NCBI GenBank assembly: GCA_023078685.1
Contig: JALGAS010000009.1
Span: forward strand, 2,852,001 to 2,916,000
Length of the DNA stretch: 64,000 bases
Direction: 5' to 3'
From: Neopestalotiopsis rosae
Taxonomy: Eukaryota > Ascomycota > Sordariomycetes > Amphisphaeriales > Sporocadaceae
The position numbers were made by a program, and so were the translations under genes. Shown here piece after piece: positions 1 to 13,019 of the stretch. The notes under the pieces are model-generated. The model was not told the DNA's origin. It saw nothing but the letters and a program-made list of their open reading frames with translations, and did not search any database. Within the stretch, counting starts at the first letter, position 1, and the number at the start of each line of letters is the position of its first letter.

Positions 1-577
1 AAATTTGCTGAATGTTGATAGAAGCACAAATCGTACTTTTATTGGGCGTTGTCTGACCATGTGATTGATATAAGTTAAGTAATTTATTATGATTCTTGAT
101 AGGAAGCCAGAGGACTTGAGTAAGTATTCAAGTCGCTCGGGGACGCATTGTATTTGCCAGATCAGAGGAGATGTGGCCGCGCATTTGCGAACAGCACTAA
201 AAGACCCTGATTTATCTTGTCACTGTGACGGGACGACTACACGTCAGTCTCAAGTCAAAATTTTGTGCCCCTCTATCCGCTCGAGTCACCAAGATTGCTT
301 CAGAAGCAAGCTATGCCTGACGATGTTTGTTCGAGCCCTTCGGGCATATCTGTGCTGCGGTGGACAGAAGGTAGGTGCCCCGTACCGACAGTCAATGCAC
401 ATTTCAATACAGCTGATATAGTGCTGGCACCACCAGGAAGTACCATTTGGCAAAAGAAGGAGATATATTCCAATCTATTGCATTCGACGCGGGAGACTTG
501 GCCTGACATTTGCGTAGGCTTGTCCGTCGACGTTCTGTTCGTGCTAGCCTCTGAGATCTAGGTGCAAGGCTGACCAC

Positions 578-1678
578 ATGAAGACTTGCCAGCGCCAGGA
601 AGATTCGAGCCTGTCCCACTTGTCAGCGAACTTTCACCAGTGTGTTTCGCATGCCGGCAGACTGGTGGTCGATGCAAATGCAGAACTCCAATGGACATAT
701 CGGATTTTCCCAGGAACGACGAGCTGGTCATGCATCAAGCATCAGTACGAAAACAAGGTGGCTGATACAAGATGATTATTTGCTAACAACAGGTCAGGCA
801 CATGGGCATGCTTCGAAACAAAACAGCTTCTCGACTGCGATCGCTATGAGTGGCCCAGGTTCAACATTTTCACACGATGGACATCACCTAAGAACCAGAC
901 GGTTGTCCTTCTGCTCGATATTCAGCCACCTAGTATGGACCGTCTACTCCAATTGCTGATGCAGATTGATCCGGACCATTTAGAGGATCCATTGTGGATC
1001 TATGTTGGGGTAACCAGTGAGCTTATACATCTTGAAGATGAAGCAATCTGGGCCATACGCGACCAGGTGAGAGCGATCGAGATAGACAAGAGACCAGGAG
1101 GCAAGCCTGAGCCTGATTACAGGCGTCTCCACGACTTAGCACGACACGCGATCCATGTGACGGAAACACTGGATGTTACCATGCATACCATGGAAGGGAT
1201 GCTTCTACAGCATCAGGAGCTCCGATCTGACATGTCGAACCAGCAAGCATGGAAGGCTATACATCAGAGATTGCTCTTTTTCAAACAAATGATCGGCAGT
1301 TTGCGGTATCGTTCCAGGTCGAACCAAGAGCGACTACAGAATGAGATCCAGCTCTCGTTCAATCTTGTTGCCCAATACGATTCGGGCGTGTCTGTGAAGA
1401 TCGCACAGGCTGCGAAGGCGGATAGTGCTGCCATGAAGACGATATCTCTCTTGACTATAGCCTTTCTTCCCCCAACGTTTATTTGCGCAATCTTCAGCAT
1501 GTCTTTCTTTGACTACAGTGCTGATTCCGGCTGGATGGTGTCGGGCAGGATTTGGGTCTATTTTGTCTTCGCGATCCCCCTCACCTTGGCAGCGTCCGTG
1601 GTATGCTATCTCTGGCAGAGGATATTTCCTGCTGAGCCACTGGATCAGCCGGGTACCGACCGTGCGACATCTGCGTGA
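578..1678 (+). CDS. CorA-like divalent cation transporter family protein
   Basis: The C-terminal half has the layout of fungal CorA-like (Mg2+/Zn2+ transporter) proteins: a long charged helical region, then two membrane spans at the end. The first span is followed by SMSFFDYS, in the place of the CorA GMN-type loop, and the second is near GRIWVYFVFAIPLTLAA. A 48-base intron (745-792, GTACGA...GCTAACAACAG) joins 578-744 to 793-1678 in frame and gives about 350 residues. It restores the pair SCIKHQ / SGTWACFETKQ, which precedes the family-like block ending LLLDIQPPSMDRLL. The canonical GMN is absent, as in many fungal members, so transport is a family inference. The true start may lie further upstream: open stretches at 265-561 could be an earlier exon, which I could not connect. 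The second half is secure; the N-terminus is not. Confidence 0.7.
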
Positions 1679-2144
1679 TTATGGCTGTGGTGGATCAAGG
1701 CATCTCCTGGGGAGCTGGGGGTGGGATGTTGCGATCGGGTACAACAGTACAGCAAAGAGAGGACTTCAGGGTGTTCCCGTAATGAATCATATACTTGTCG
1801 ACTAGATACCTATCACATGCACATATATGTGCATTGCTGAAGCTTTTATGGTCTGCGTGGCGGACCAGTGAGGTCAGCTTTGTCGTTCAGGAGCGCCTCA
1901 ACACAACACGGCAATCCTAGGATTGATGCATAGTATAGGGCAGGTGCTATGTTATCGGCTTTAGGTGGTTCATTCAGCGAAAGCCTTTCCTGATTGTAGA
2001 GACAACGTCAGTTTTTGTGTAAGGGGTGATTAAATCAAAGTTCCTTTGTGAGCTCGAACATGTAGTCGCTATAACGCTCGCTAGTAATAGCATGACTCGC
2101 CCAGTAACTATTGTGCTGAGTATTGTGGAAAGTAGAAATCCTTT

Positions 2145-2819
2145 TTACTTCTTTCCGCCGTCTCGCCTTGCTCCAGTCCTAGGAGTTATACTAGGGAGCC
2201 TTTCTGCAACTAAGCATTGGGCAGATATCTTTTGCAGATATAGTGCAGTTTTGTTTTCTACACGATTTGACGTAAGGCATTCTTTGACTGAGAAATCTAC
2301 CAGCTGGATTTCTTTGACCGTCTGTTGTTCGCCGTTCCTACATGGCCTTGAGACAAGCACAACAAGGCTCGCACATGCCCGGGTAATCTCTCCTGGCAGC
2401 GGCAATTTGTCATTGTAATCAGATCGACTTCTTCGAGCCACATCCTCTCCGGTATTCACAGCAATCGTATCGAACAGTATGTCAGTAATTGGAGGATCCG
2501 TATTGTGTGGGTTGCCTGTGTCGAGGGTATATTCGCCAGTATCCGCCTGTGCGTCTCGTCCAGCGTTTGTGGCAGGCTATGGAGTGCTTTGAGCAGAGAT
2601 TTCCGGTCAAGTGGTGCCGCTCTTGCCCTTCGGCAAACAGGCAATCACGATGTTGTGGCCACAAATTGAGCCGAGCGTGTAGGAGTTCGGGTCGTTGGGC
2701 GGTCTCGAGAGGTTCTGGTGTCGCTCGTCGAGCATTGCGATTGCGGCCGTCTGCTCCTTGGGCAGGGCGCAAATCCATCCGACGGTGTAGGCATCGTGCG
2801 TGCGCGGGTGCGTTGCCAT
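2145..2819 (-). pseudogene. PNP-NACHT (NLR-like) gene relic with internal deletion
   Basis: Reading leftwards from 2819, the first 65 or so codons are the start of the phosphorylase-like domain of fungal NLR-like proteins ([20 protein letters not shown] ... [18 protein letters not shown]). The sequence then jumps, in another frame, to the segment that follows the NACHT ATPase in these proteins ([30 protein letters not shown]). After a second frame change it reads the winged-helix-like end (NTGEDV; LPLPGEITRACASLVVLVSR; VDFSVKECLTS). The rest of the phosphorylase domain and the entire NACHT P-loop region are missing, several hundred residues, and no ankyrin or WD repeats follow. It cannot encode a working NLR. 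The full genes act in programmed cell death and non-self recognition. Confidence 0.75.
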
Positions 2820-2892
2820 CGTGGGCTTGTCTGTGAGAGTGCTCTCGACGGTCGTCGATGGCTAGAGAGTCAATCGAAAGTATTGGCGTCAT

Positions 2893-5436
2893 GACCAGGC
2901 AGTCAGGGAAAGAGTCAAGAAAGGCCTATGCAGCCTCGCGGGCTGACTCCGCGGCGCTCGCGCATGATGCTGCGTGGCGGTGATTGGTCAGGAGCGTACA
3001 TGGCGATCGTGGGCGGCGTTGAGTCGAATATGAGCTGCACGATCACAAAGCCGCGACGATCTCTATTCCACTCAATGCGACGGTAGACGTTGAAATAAGG
3101 CCCTGATGAACGTGCTCGTTCGCGCAGGCGTAAGCATTTCGTGTTGCTAAGAGGCTATTTTAGAATGTAGAGCGACCGAATAACGCTGGTCTACACTAGC
3201 TGGCAAGCGGCGGATAGAGCGCACGGTGACGGCCTACCACTATGGAACCTCCATCACCCCATTACGTGGCGGTATAGCAAGGCAAACGACGGCAGCGATA
3301 GAAATTATTGACAAAGACCAGAGCAACTCACAAATGACCATCGTATAGACTCGAAAACCTGGGGGCAGCATTGATGACCTGTCCCCACTACCAAACGGTC
3401 AGCACACGTTAGTCGTAACGGCCGTGCTCTCATAGGCGGTCTTTTCGTTCCCCAAACCCCGCTTCTTTGCTAAAAAAATGATGGCCGCATAACAGACAGC
3501 CAGATCTATGCCTAAAAGAGCTAGATCCGGCAACACCCGCTACAACTCCACTGCAATCAAGTTCATTTTTCACTTCTGTCCTATGCCAACCACCGATTCG
3601 AACACGCACAAAAAAGACTCAAAAGGAGTTAGGGACGTTAGAGACTTGCACAGTCATCAATTCGTCACCAATCCGACTACTGGGCGGGCGGTCCCAAGTT
3701 TATCTACAGTAGAGCGCGTTAATATTTGATGTCACTGTTTTCACGTTTTCGTTCAATCACAAAATTTGGCGTATCGCATTCTACATATGTGACAATAATA
3801 GTGCACTTCTAATAATAGAGCATAAGCCATTCCTCAGAAGTTTTCAAATCGCAGCGCTACTTGTCCCTGTCGGCGCGTAGGCGCATGCATGGTCCATAAT
3901 TACAATGTTTCGACCACCACGAAACATTTAGCAGTGACGAACTTACCTGGTTGCTTTTGCTGATTGTTGATTTGAGGTCTTGAACGTCCAGATGTTACTC
4001 TAGTAAATGGTATATTTTCCATGATGGTCGCCCAAGCGGCTTGCGGCGCTATTGTTGCCAGCTTCAATTGAAAGGTGTAGGATGCTCCAAAAAGCTAGCC
4101 ATTTTGGATGAATAGAGTGTAGCCCAATTCGCCCTGTCGCGAATCGATTGGAACAGGGAGCGCCACTCCATTCGCCTACTCGGCGCTAAAGCTCGAAGCC
4201 GCATGATCCCAATTATCTAATGTGATGTGCGTATCTTACCTTAGGAGTAGTACGTAGAGACCACGATAGGTGAATCTCAGGCCTTTTTGTGAGGACCAGC
4301 GCAGCAGTGCTCCTGTATCGCTTGGAACCGACGGTTGATATCGCGATGAATCGTGTGCATAAGAAAGCAAATTCAAGGGTCAACGCTTTGTTGTGTCTTG
4401 CAGTATAGATGTTAGGATGCATGCAGCTTCCTCACTAGCGCTGATTTGCCCAAATTGCCTGCGAATCGTCCCACACTTCTCCCTGCTTAAGCGCAGATCG
4501 CCCCACCTTCTGAGTCTTTGTAGCCTCGATAAGTACTGTGAGGTGGTATGTATGTTTTGCAGTCATTGCGGTGTTGCTTTTCTGGCAGCGCATCGCGCAG
4601 CTAATCGTTCAAGTTGAGGAATTAGCTGACACAGAAATTTGTAGGAACCTTTTTGGGGCTTTGCTTGAAATGTGGAGACTTTCAACCGTGGGAATCTTGC
4701 CGGTAAAAAGAAAACAATTCTTGTCATCAATGATCCAACCTTTATGGTGGGCAAGAGCATCTGACCTTTCTGCTGGTATTGGTGATCAAATGCATCGTGG
4801 TGAGCTGACTAGTCTTGTGGATGGCTTCGGGATGATTGAGAAACATGGACGAGCCCTTTCTCGCTGGTTGGTGGCAAGGAGTTTGCAAACATGGCCAGAT
4901 TCCGAACACAGAATCGTACCCGGACTGGAGGATTAGAGCCAGGAATGGATCGGTCTTTGCGCTCAAACTCAGGTCGTGCCACAGTGCCTCTGGTGGAGCC
5001 ATGTTTGTCTCTGGGCACCATTCAGCCGTTGCTGCTCAGATCCACAATTGCATGCGATGTTTTGCTGTATGGAGCCATTGGCGTGGCTTCGACAAGACCA
5101 GTCCTAACAGTGGCTGCTTTCGGTTCCGCCGGCATTATTGCAAATATAGGCTCCAATTGCAAAACCCTGATCGATTGTCCCCAGCTCCTTCTCATGGGCT
5201 TGTGTAAATCGCGACGTCATCAACCTGTCGACACGACAAAATTGACTATGGCCTGGAACGCTTTCACGTTCGATGTAAAATCCTCATTCACTGTCGCATA
5301 TAGGGTCATCTTCGTTCTGTCCGACAGCAAGGGATAGTTACTGGGCAGTTGTGGATCTGCATACACAATATTTATGGAAACACTTTGAGGGTAAGCAAAT
5401 CATGATAGAAAGTACTAATCCTGTTCTAAATCACAT
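2893..5436. other. Long stretch without a recognisable gene
   Basis: No reading frame here shows a known domain, consistent codon usage or a believable exon chain. Open stretches near 4538-4936 and 4891-5337 (+) overlap others on the opposite strand and match nothing I recognise. This is the 3' flank of the large helicase gene to the right and the promoter side of the NACHT relic to the left. Confidence 0.5.
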
Positions 5437-8400
5437 TCAAATTTCAAAACGTTCGACGCTATGTGCCAATGCTTCAATTTCCTGCGCCCGTCGAACTCCT
5501 GTAGCAGGATTGTGATTACGCCCACCAACAGGGCCACCACACTCTGGACACCGAGCCTCTTGCATCGGCATCCCACATTCCCCTACCGTGAATGGATGGC
5601 CATTCTCGCAAGTGTACCAGTGGCCAGTACCGCGGAACTCGCTTGCCATGGCTTGATACACAGCCCTCATCTCACTGGTTGATACTGACGTATAGAACAC
5701 TCCATTACGCAGCACAGTCTCTGCAGCCTCAACATCTGCCTTCAATACTTGAGTTGATGGGTATTGCTCCAGCAGTTCTCGTGCGGCACGAATGTGTTCA
5801 TCGGCTTGAATCCGGAGAGCTTCTCTACTTGTGCTTACCTCCGACTCTGCCGACGGAATCTCCTTCTCAAGAGCCAATCCTCGAGCAAAAGCACAGAAGA
5901 GGGCATGATAAACATGGCCTTCGACTTCTTGACGAGGATAGTTTGAGTGTTTTGCAAGCTCAATCATAACCCGACATTCATTCATATGCTCGGCGAAATC
6001 TAGGGCGATGATCTGGACCTGGCCCTGGAAATTCTGCCAGAACCGAATGAAATCGGAGAAGACAACAGACTCGCATCTCAGCCAGAGCGATAGACCCTGG
6101 AGTTTGCCCTTGACTTGGATGACTGTCTCATCATACACAAAGTCTTGCTGCGTCTGTCCTTGTGCCTTAGCGTGATGCACGAAGTCGGCGACACGTTGAA
6201 ATGGCTGTTCCTCCTCCCGCATTTTCTTGATGTATTCGCTAATTGAATTCCACAGTTTGAGGGCGGACTGGTATCTTTCTCCGCCGACAGAGTCACGAGC
6301 TGCGTGCAGCTGTTTAAGTCTGACATTCGTAGTCATACGAAGCTTCGCAGGGCGGCCTTTCTGAGGCAGCATCCTTGGCAAGGGCATTTCAGACAAGTTC
6401 TGTTGAACGTCCATAAGACGTTGTGCCAGCTTTTGATGCTCATTATTTGACCATACGATGAACTTTTTCGTAGCTTCGTCAAGCATAGCGCGTCTCACAA
6501 TACGCCCGTATCGGGAGACATTTCTCAGAGAACTACGACAGGTAGGGCAGGTCTTGACTTCATCCATTGAGAAAGGTCGAGACACGCCAGTCACTGCAGT
6601 AGGATCGCCCTCCAGCGACATGGTGTAGTGAGCTTTCATGTCCATAACTCCGTCCATACTCGACTTGGCGACAAAATGACCGCAAGCAGGAAAGATGCAA
6701 GGATCCTCATCAAGGTCGATCTGATCGTACTGTAATCCCAAGATAAAGTCGACGATTGTGGACTTGGTCTTGTCAGAGCAGCACACCTGGCAGTATTCAT
6801 CACACGGACAAATTTCTCCGCAGATAGATGGGCCTAGGAATTGAGGTGAGTATCTTATGTGCCATAAAACCAACCGCTAACTACTTACATTGGTGTCCAC
6901 AGCCCAGCCGTGCTTCACATCTTTTAGAGCAAGGAACCCAATCGCACGGAGCGGCGCACCTGAAAAGTCAGCATGCACATGTGGTAGGGCTGCAAAGTGC
7001 CATTGCAGGGCATGAACTTACGGCATTGTGCACTGAGAATGGGGACATTTTGAAGCACAATCTTGCTCCGCACATGGAGCACATGGCTCATGGCATAATT
7101 TGCTGCATCGCGAATGACTGCATTCCACCTCACATGGCGCAGGACATGGCGGGCATTTGTCTTCGCCATGACAAACCGTCGTGCAAGTGTGACGGCATGT
7201 GCTGTAGTCCCTGTCACATAACTGTTGGCAAATTCCGTGGTTGACCTTTGTCACCTGTTCCCCAGATCTTTCCTTGCACTGATGACATGTGCTGCGGCAC
7301 ATATGCCCGCATAGCTGTGGATCGCCACAGATTGCTTGGCACTTGTAACTGTCGGCAGTAACGTCTACGTGGCACGGGACCATCACAAGGTGGTTGCAGC
7401 CAGGAACGTTGCGTTTAACCGTTTCTCTGCACCGAATTGAGGAGGGTTTTTGTGCTTCCCAGCAGTACGCTTTTGTAATCTGATGGCCGCAAGGAAGGAG
7501 GAGATCAAGATTATCCAATTGCTCCCGACATCGGGGCTCACATGCGTCTCCACACTTGAGCCTACATGGATGGCTACATCCTTTCTTGACCCTTGGGCAG
7601 AGCTCCAGACATCGAACGGCATTGTGCAGGACATCGGAATGACATCTGTTGATGCATGAATGGCCACACGGGAGGCGTTTATCACAACGCAGGTTGCAAC
7701 CACCCTCAGGTGAGACCTGGAGAAAGTGATCGGGCTTAGAGACAAGTATTTCTGTGTCTGGATGGCGACTACACTGAAGTCTCAGTTCTGTTCCTAAGTT
7801 GCCGTTACTTCTGAGCATCTCCACGACATGGGCCCACATCTGTACTTGATCATAAGTCTTTGAGTTGCCAATGAGGTACATGCCGTGTTGTGCTCGAGAC
7901 AGAAGTACGTTGATGCGGTTAGGAGTGTTGAGAAACCCACACTGGCGCTGCCGATTACTTCTGACTAAGGAGACCACGACTACTTTCGCTTCTTCTCCTT
8001 GAAAGTTATCGACGGTGGCTAGTCGGATGCTTTTCAACAGTGTCGTTTTGACCGCGACAGACTCCCGAGTTTGATGATCTTCTCCGTACGTCTCGGAGCT
8101 CAAAGCTTCGAGCTCCTCCAAATCTCGCTCGCCCACGGAAATCTCGAACATGGACTGCATGAGACGCCGAAGTTTATGGAGTTGGCCCCGATATGGAGTA
8201 ATTACGGCAATATCATCGGGACCATAGGAGCCCTGGCGCACGAGATGCTGGACGAGTGCAACCGTCATTTGAAGCTCAAAGCTGTTAGTGTGTGAAGTAG
8301 TCGTGGGGTCGAGCTGCGTTTCGCTGTCCTCGGGTGACTCATGTTGTAGCCAAAATAGGCGTTCCTTCATTCCAACTATGGCAGGATACTCAGATACATT

Positions 8401-11400
8401 GCCGCCGTCTTCCAGATTAGGATATAGTGTGGATCGTATGAGCTCTGATATAGAAGGGTGCATACGTCGTTGGGTCTCCAGTGTGTCAAATGGTAATCGG
8501 ATGCCTGCGCCGCTCGTAGGGCTCACGAGGCGTTCAAACAACGAGATGTCGAACGAGTACTGAGAGCCTCGAGGATTGGTGCTCTTTAGGTCGTGATTAT
8601 TGGTCTGAGGTCGGAGTTGTTGATGGTCACCTATGAGAATGGCATGCTCGACAGAAGGAAGAAGCGCGGTGAGGGTGTGGGCTTCTAGTACCTCTCCTGC
8701 TTCTTCACAGAGCATCACCTTACATCTCAATCGCTGAAGCAAATTGAGGTTCTTTGCTAAGCCCGTTGTCGTAACACCAACGACGTCAGCATTGGAGAGA
8801 CAACGGAGGTCAACATCCTGGCGGACTCTGTCGCGTTGTTCTTTCGAATTTGCATATATCTCGTGGCCGTCAAGAATGTCGGCAATGAGCTGTTCCCTTA
8901 TCCTTCCCAACCAGTATCCGTGGAGCAACTTTCTCTCTGTTTGGGACATTGACCAAGGAGATGTTTCTACCAGATCATCTACCCCGCGAGGGGTTGGTCC
9001 GGTAGTGTTGCCGCTCTGCAACCACTGATCGAGAATGCTATTACCACGCCTAATCACCATTTGGAACCCCGCCGGGTCATCACCGAAAATGGCACGATGG
9101 TGCTCGGGATAATGGTCCTTCAAGAATTTTTCTGTTGCTTCATAAGTATTACTTCGTCCAAGCTCTTGAAGTCTTCGAGTAATCTCTGATGTTTGCTCTG
9201 CCATACTGTCTCCACTTGCCCAGAGCTCGTGCCCTTCAGTTTTGGTTCTGTCAGCCGTCTGGGATATCAGGCGGAGATTGAGGTTTTCAAGTATTTCAGA
9301 TTTGGACCTGGAACCGATTCGAATGATCTGGCTCACACCATCCTTGTGCAAATGCTCCAGAAGCTGATCCAAGGCGTGGTTTGTGTAGCACACACACTGA
9401 GCACGGTAGGGTCAGTCATCGTCCATGACAGTAAGAGTGTAAGAACGTGAATATCTGGAAAAACTAAAAGTTGCTAATTAGGTGCTCAGATAGTGTAGGG
9501 CAGGTAATACTGCACGAATGTGCAAGATACTTTCCCCCACTTAATGGTCAAGCACTACACCTGCATGAAGCAACACCTTTGAAATCGGTGTAACTATCAG
9601 GGTAAGAGAAGTATGAACATCAGCTTACAAGTATTGGACCCAGCATAGCACGATTCTTGTTTGCCAATAGTACCCTGATGAGCTTCTCCCCAGTATAGCT
9701 TTTCCCGGTTCCAGGAGGCCCCTGGATAAGGGACAATCCCCTGCGCAGAGAATTGAGTAAGGCTGTGGACTGGGTCAGATCCAAAGAGGAACGATCTGCT
9801 AGTTCTCGTGGTTCGATCGGCTCTTGATGGGAGTGCCGCAATGGAGTCTGATTGAAGGTGAGACAGCTTAAATCGAAGAAGAAATCTTGCCTCACTGAAT
9901 ACTGAGGCGGATCTAGTGCTGCGGGTTCGACCTCACCAGGTTTTGGAGCAATCAACTTGGTAAAAGGAATGGCTGGCTTATGTGACATGCGTTGTAAAGC
10001 TTGTAAGGTGTGCTGGAATGACGGCAGCAAAACACCAGGGAATTCGACGAGGAACCGTAAATGATCATTGGGGCTGCGATACCAGTGGAGGACCTGCATG
10101 ATGTGGGCACGAACAGGTTCTGCAACGTGCAAGTGCACATATGAAAAGTTGCTGTCCCCTGCCAATGAAAGTGTCTTCTCGGGGTTAGCACCAGGGCCGT
10201 CCTCTATTCGTTCAGCATTCTTGCCTCTTGGCTCGTTGTCAATGGTTGTAGATTCGGCGACGGTGAAGAACAAAATGGAGTCCTGTGATATAACACAGAC
10301 AAGGCCGCCTGGTTGAAGACGTTTGGATTGGGCCCACCAATCATTGCGTTTCTGGCGATCCTTCCCGGCGAAGGGTTGTTGGAACCTTATCGTAAGATCC
10401 ATCCCAGTCTTTTTTCCGAACTCCAAATCCAGTATATGAGCGTGTCGGTAAACGCGAGTTCTGAGACTATTGTGTCGCTGAGAAGTATCTGCAACTGGAT
10501 TGCGCATCTGATGAAGCTGGGCGCGTACGGCGTCACGCAGCTGGCCCACTGTATCTTCTCGGAGTAAACGAAACTCACGATCCAGTCGGCCACGGATCCC
10601 AGGAATGTGGAAGAGTGAACTGTCGGTCGTTGGGAGGTACTCTCCACGAGGGGATTCAATCTCCTGTTGAGTGGGAAGAATACTGATTCGCCGAATGTCT
10701 TCGTAGTCGTTGTCATGGCGAGGCCCGTCAGCAGACTGACCGCCTGGTAAATCGCGACGAACCACATACTCCGCTCGTACAATCGGCGTTTGTGGCTTGA
10801 TGGAGAACATCATTGCATCTCCGATACCCAAGCGGGCTTTGATATATTCGAGGTACTTCTGCGTTTGTATTTTGAGGAACGTATCGTGCACTCCTGTTGA
10901 AGCTACACTGAAGGCTTCGAGGCGCTGTAGAATGGGTTTGAAATGTTCATTCACAACATTTGAGGTAATGCAGTCTACCATTTTGGCCAACACAGCCAAG
11001 CAAAGTTCCGATATCACCAGTTCAGATCCGGTATCGTGCCACTCGGGAAGGCTAGGCCAAAACTCGAGCAGGCCCGTGACGAAGTCGAACATGATTGCCA
11101 TTCTCCTCCCACCTATTCCTTGCATAAAATTGTAGATTGTTGCCACTTCTTGTTCTAGAACAGCGGAATCAATCACCCTCGGGTGAGTGACCAAGTTGAA
11201 CAGTGGCCTCACTTGCTCATGCCATAGTTCAGCTCTCTTGTCTCGGTGGCTTGTATTCGGAATGTAGTGCTCAACGATGTCGCAAATGAACCCTAGTCCA
11301 TCGTCTTTCGCCATAAGTCGGATCACCGTCTGGGAAGCTCCGACGTCTCCTTCCATGAGCTGGAGGGCTAGCTGGAAGAACTTTTTGCATTTTTCTAGAG

Positions 11401-11689
11401 ATCGCCGTATTGGAGCGGGAGGTGGTCGCAAAAGACGTTGCCAGGCACGGAGATTATCATCTCGAATGTCGATATCTCTGCGACCGTCGGTATGCTGCTT
11501 GGTAGATTGAACCGAAGATGACCCATCATCAGTAGCGGCATGGGAGAACTTGCATCGTGCGCCGAAACGACAGATTCCATGCGCGGAATAGAAACATGGT
11601 TTCTGCGGTGAGTTATTGCTGAATTGTCGATGCGAAAACATTGTGTCTCTTGGGACAAAGCCTCGCGACGAAATGTTCAGTTTCCCCAC
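5437..11689 (-). CDS. ZNFX1-type NF-X1 zinc finger and SF1 helicase protein
   Basis: Four exons join cleanly: 11689-9629, 9396-7022, 6959-6889 and 6833-5437, total 1967 residues. Domains in order: a CCCH zinc finger (C32 to about H50, CRFGARCKFSH); a large N-terminal region; a superfamily 1 helicase with Walker A GPPGTGKS (657-664), CYTNHALDQ just after intron 1, motif II CEEAGEV (about 917), IGDHQQLRP (about 945) and motif VI NRINVLLSRAQHG (about 1180); a row of NF-X1 Cys/His fingers (about 1260-1520); a CPTC-type zinc cluster; and a C-terminal RZ-type finger (WYTCENGHPFTVGECG...RCPECGGPVGG), as in ZNFX1 and RNF213. Relatives include S. pombe Hrr1 (RNAi heterochromatin) and Neurospora SAD-3 (meiotic silencing), so a small-RNA or RNA-surveillance role is the best guess. 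All helicase motifs are intact and no stops interrupt it. Confidence 0.93.
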
Positions 11690-13019
11690 GACTCAGAAGT
11701 GGAAGTGCAAGTATCTGACCATAGAAGGTGGGTGGAAACCCACATAGAGACAAATGTTCTTAGAATGATCTATTTCTGCGTTCGTATTACTGTTGGGTTG
11801 TGAATATTGAGGTCTGCATTATCTTGTACGTCCCTCCATTCGTGGCAGCGGAAATGTTGGTCTATGCCTGTATCGTCAAGGAGGGGGTTGGGCAGCAACA
11901 CGCACATGTCTGCCTTAATGATACGGCCAATCGCGGGACGGTACCTTTGTGAAACACCATTATCCTTCATCGATTGAAGCGACTAAGGGTGCGAAAAGCA
12001 AATCTTGGAATTTATTGTTGGGGATGTTCGGCCTCGTTTCCCGCCTATTTATCGCGGGGCGTCATCGCCTGCTTCGTCAGATTTCCCATCCCCCCAAAGT
12101 GGCAAGCAATCGTACATGCATGCAATTTGCATGAATTTCTATAGCAATTAATGGCTGAATGCTAATTTGATGCATTTAAGCATTGCGAAGACTTGGCTTG
12201 AGGAGTAAAATCGATGCATCTCGTCAAAACTGGCAAGTAAAGGGCAAGGGGGTCGGTGTGAGCCAGTGGTAATTGGTTCATGACAGAACCCAAGGTTCAC
12301 ATCCGTAATGTGCGCAGATAATTACGTTGCAACATTGGTTCCCATCAGACAATATAGACTATGATCGACAATGCAGCGGAGCTCATCGATGCTGAGTTTG
12401 AGCAAGCTTGAGTAAAAGGCACGACTCCACTTGGACATGGATTAGTCGTCTGAAGGGTACATTGGTACAAAATATGCTGAAAGATACTCACAAACATTTC
12501 ATGCTTGCGATGACCCTCACAGAAGAACCCCAAACGGGCCACGAGTTCCCAGGTCGTAGGTCCCTGTGCTATAGTGTACTGCTCAACGCTTCAAGTCTCT
12601 CCCCGTTTCACCACGGTCACTATACACTATAGAGCCATACACATGCTCAAGTGATCATGAGGGACTCGATTGCTATGCAGCCATAGTCGGGCAATGATCC
12701 TGAGATGTCAGCCGTGGCTGCGTAGCATCTCTATGATCATTGAGGAGATATCGAGTCTGTATTGTAGCGAGACTCTCTGTCACTCCTAATCCAATACATG
12801 ATCATCCTTCATTTTGTGGATACCCTGTTTCTACCTCTGTCGCCTTGAATAGTAGGTGTAATCCCTGGAACCAACTATGGTGCTTGAACATACGCACGAT
12901 CAGGAAGTAACTTATCACAGTACGCACAACTTGTATTGTTCACATCGACTATCATACTAGGTCTTTAATAAGCGTAAACCGTTTCTACCAAAATTCTGCT
13001 TCCAGCAACAAGACTTCGA
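11690..13019. other. Intergenic region between helicase and MYND genes
   Basis: This 1.3-kb stretch holds the promoter of the helicase gene (right of 11689, read leftwards) and the 3' flank of the MYND gene. Open frames are short and on both strands, with no domain. A tRNA-like pair of Pol III box sequences sits at 12259-12304 and is listed separately. Confidence 0.5.
12252..12304 (+). other. Degenerate tRNA-like / Pol III box sequence
   Basis: TGAGCCAGTGG (12259-12269) resembles an A box and GGTTCACATCC (12294-12304) a B box, each 9 of 11 to consensus and at tRNA-like spacing. AGCC can pair with GGTT as a four-pair D stem around a loop containing GG. The anticodon stem and the acceptor stem do not form. 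It may be a decayed tRNA or SINE head, or chance. Confidence 0.2.

Noticed and set aside
1..577. Upstream exons of the CorA-like gene (frames at 89-421 and 265-561)
   Set aside because: Plausible but I could not find splice sites that join them in frame to 578-1678, so they are not annotated.
4538..5337. Overlapping + frames of 132 and 148 codons
   Set aside because: No domain, odd composition, overlapping frames on both strands and no splice sites linking them; not supported as a gene.
10727..10740. GTCAGCAGACTGAC, resembling the core of the 23-bp palindrome
   Set aside because: Only the inner core matches, it lies in the coding sequence of the helicase, and the flanks differ.
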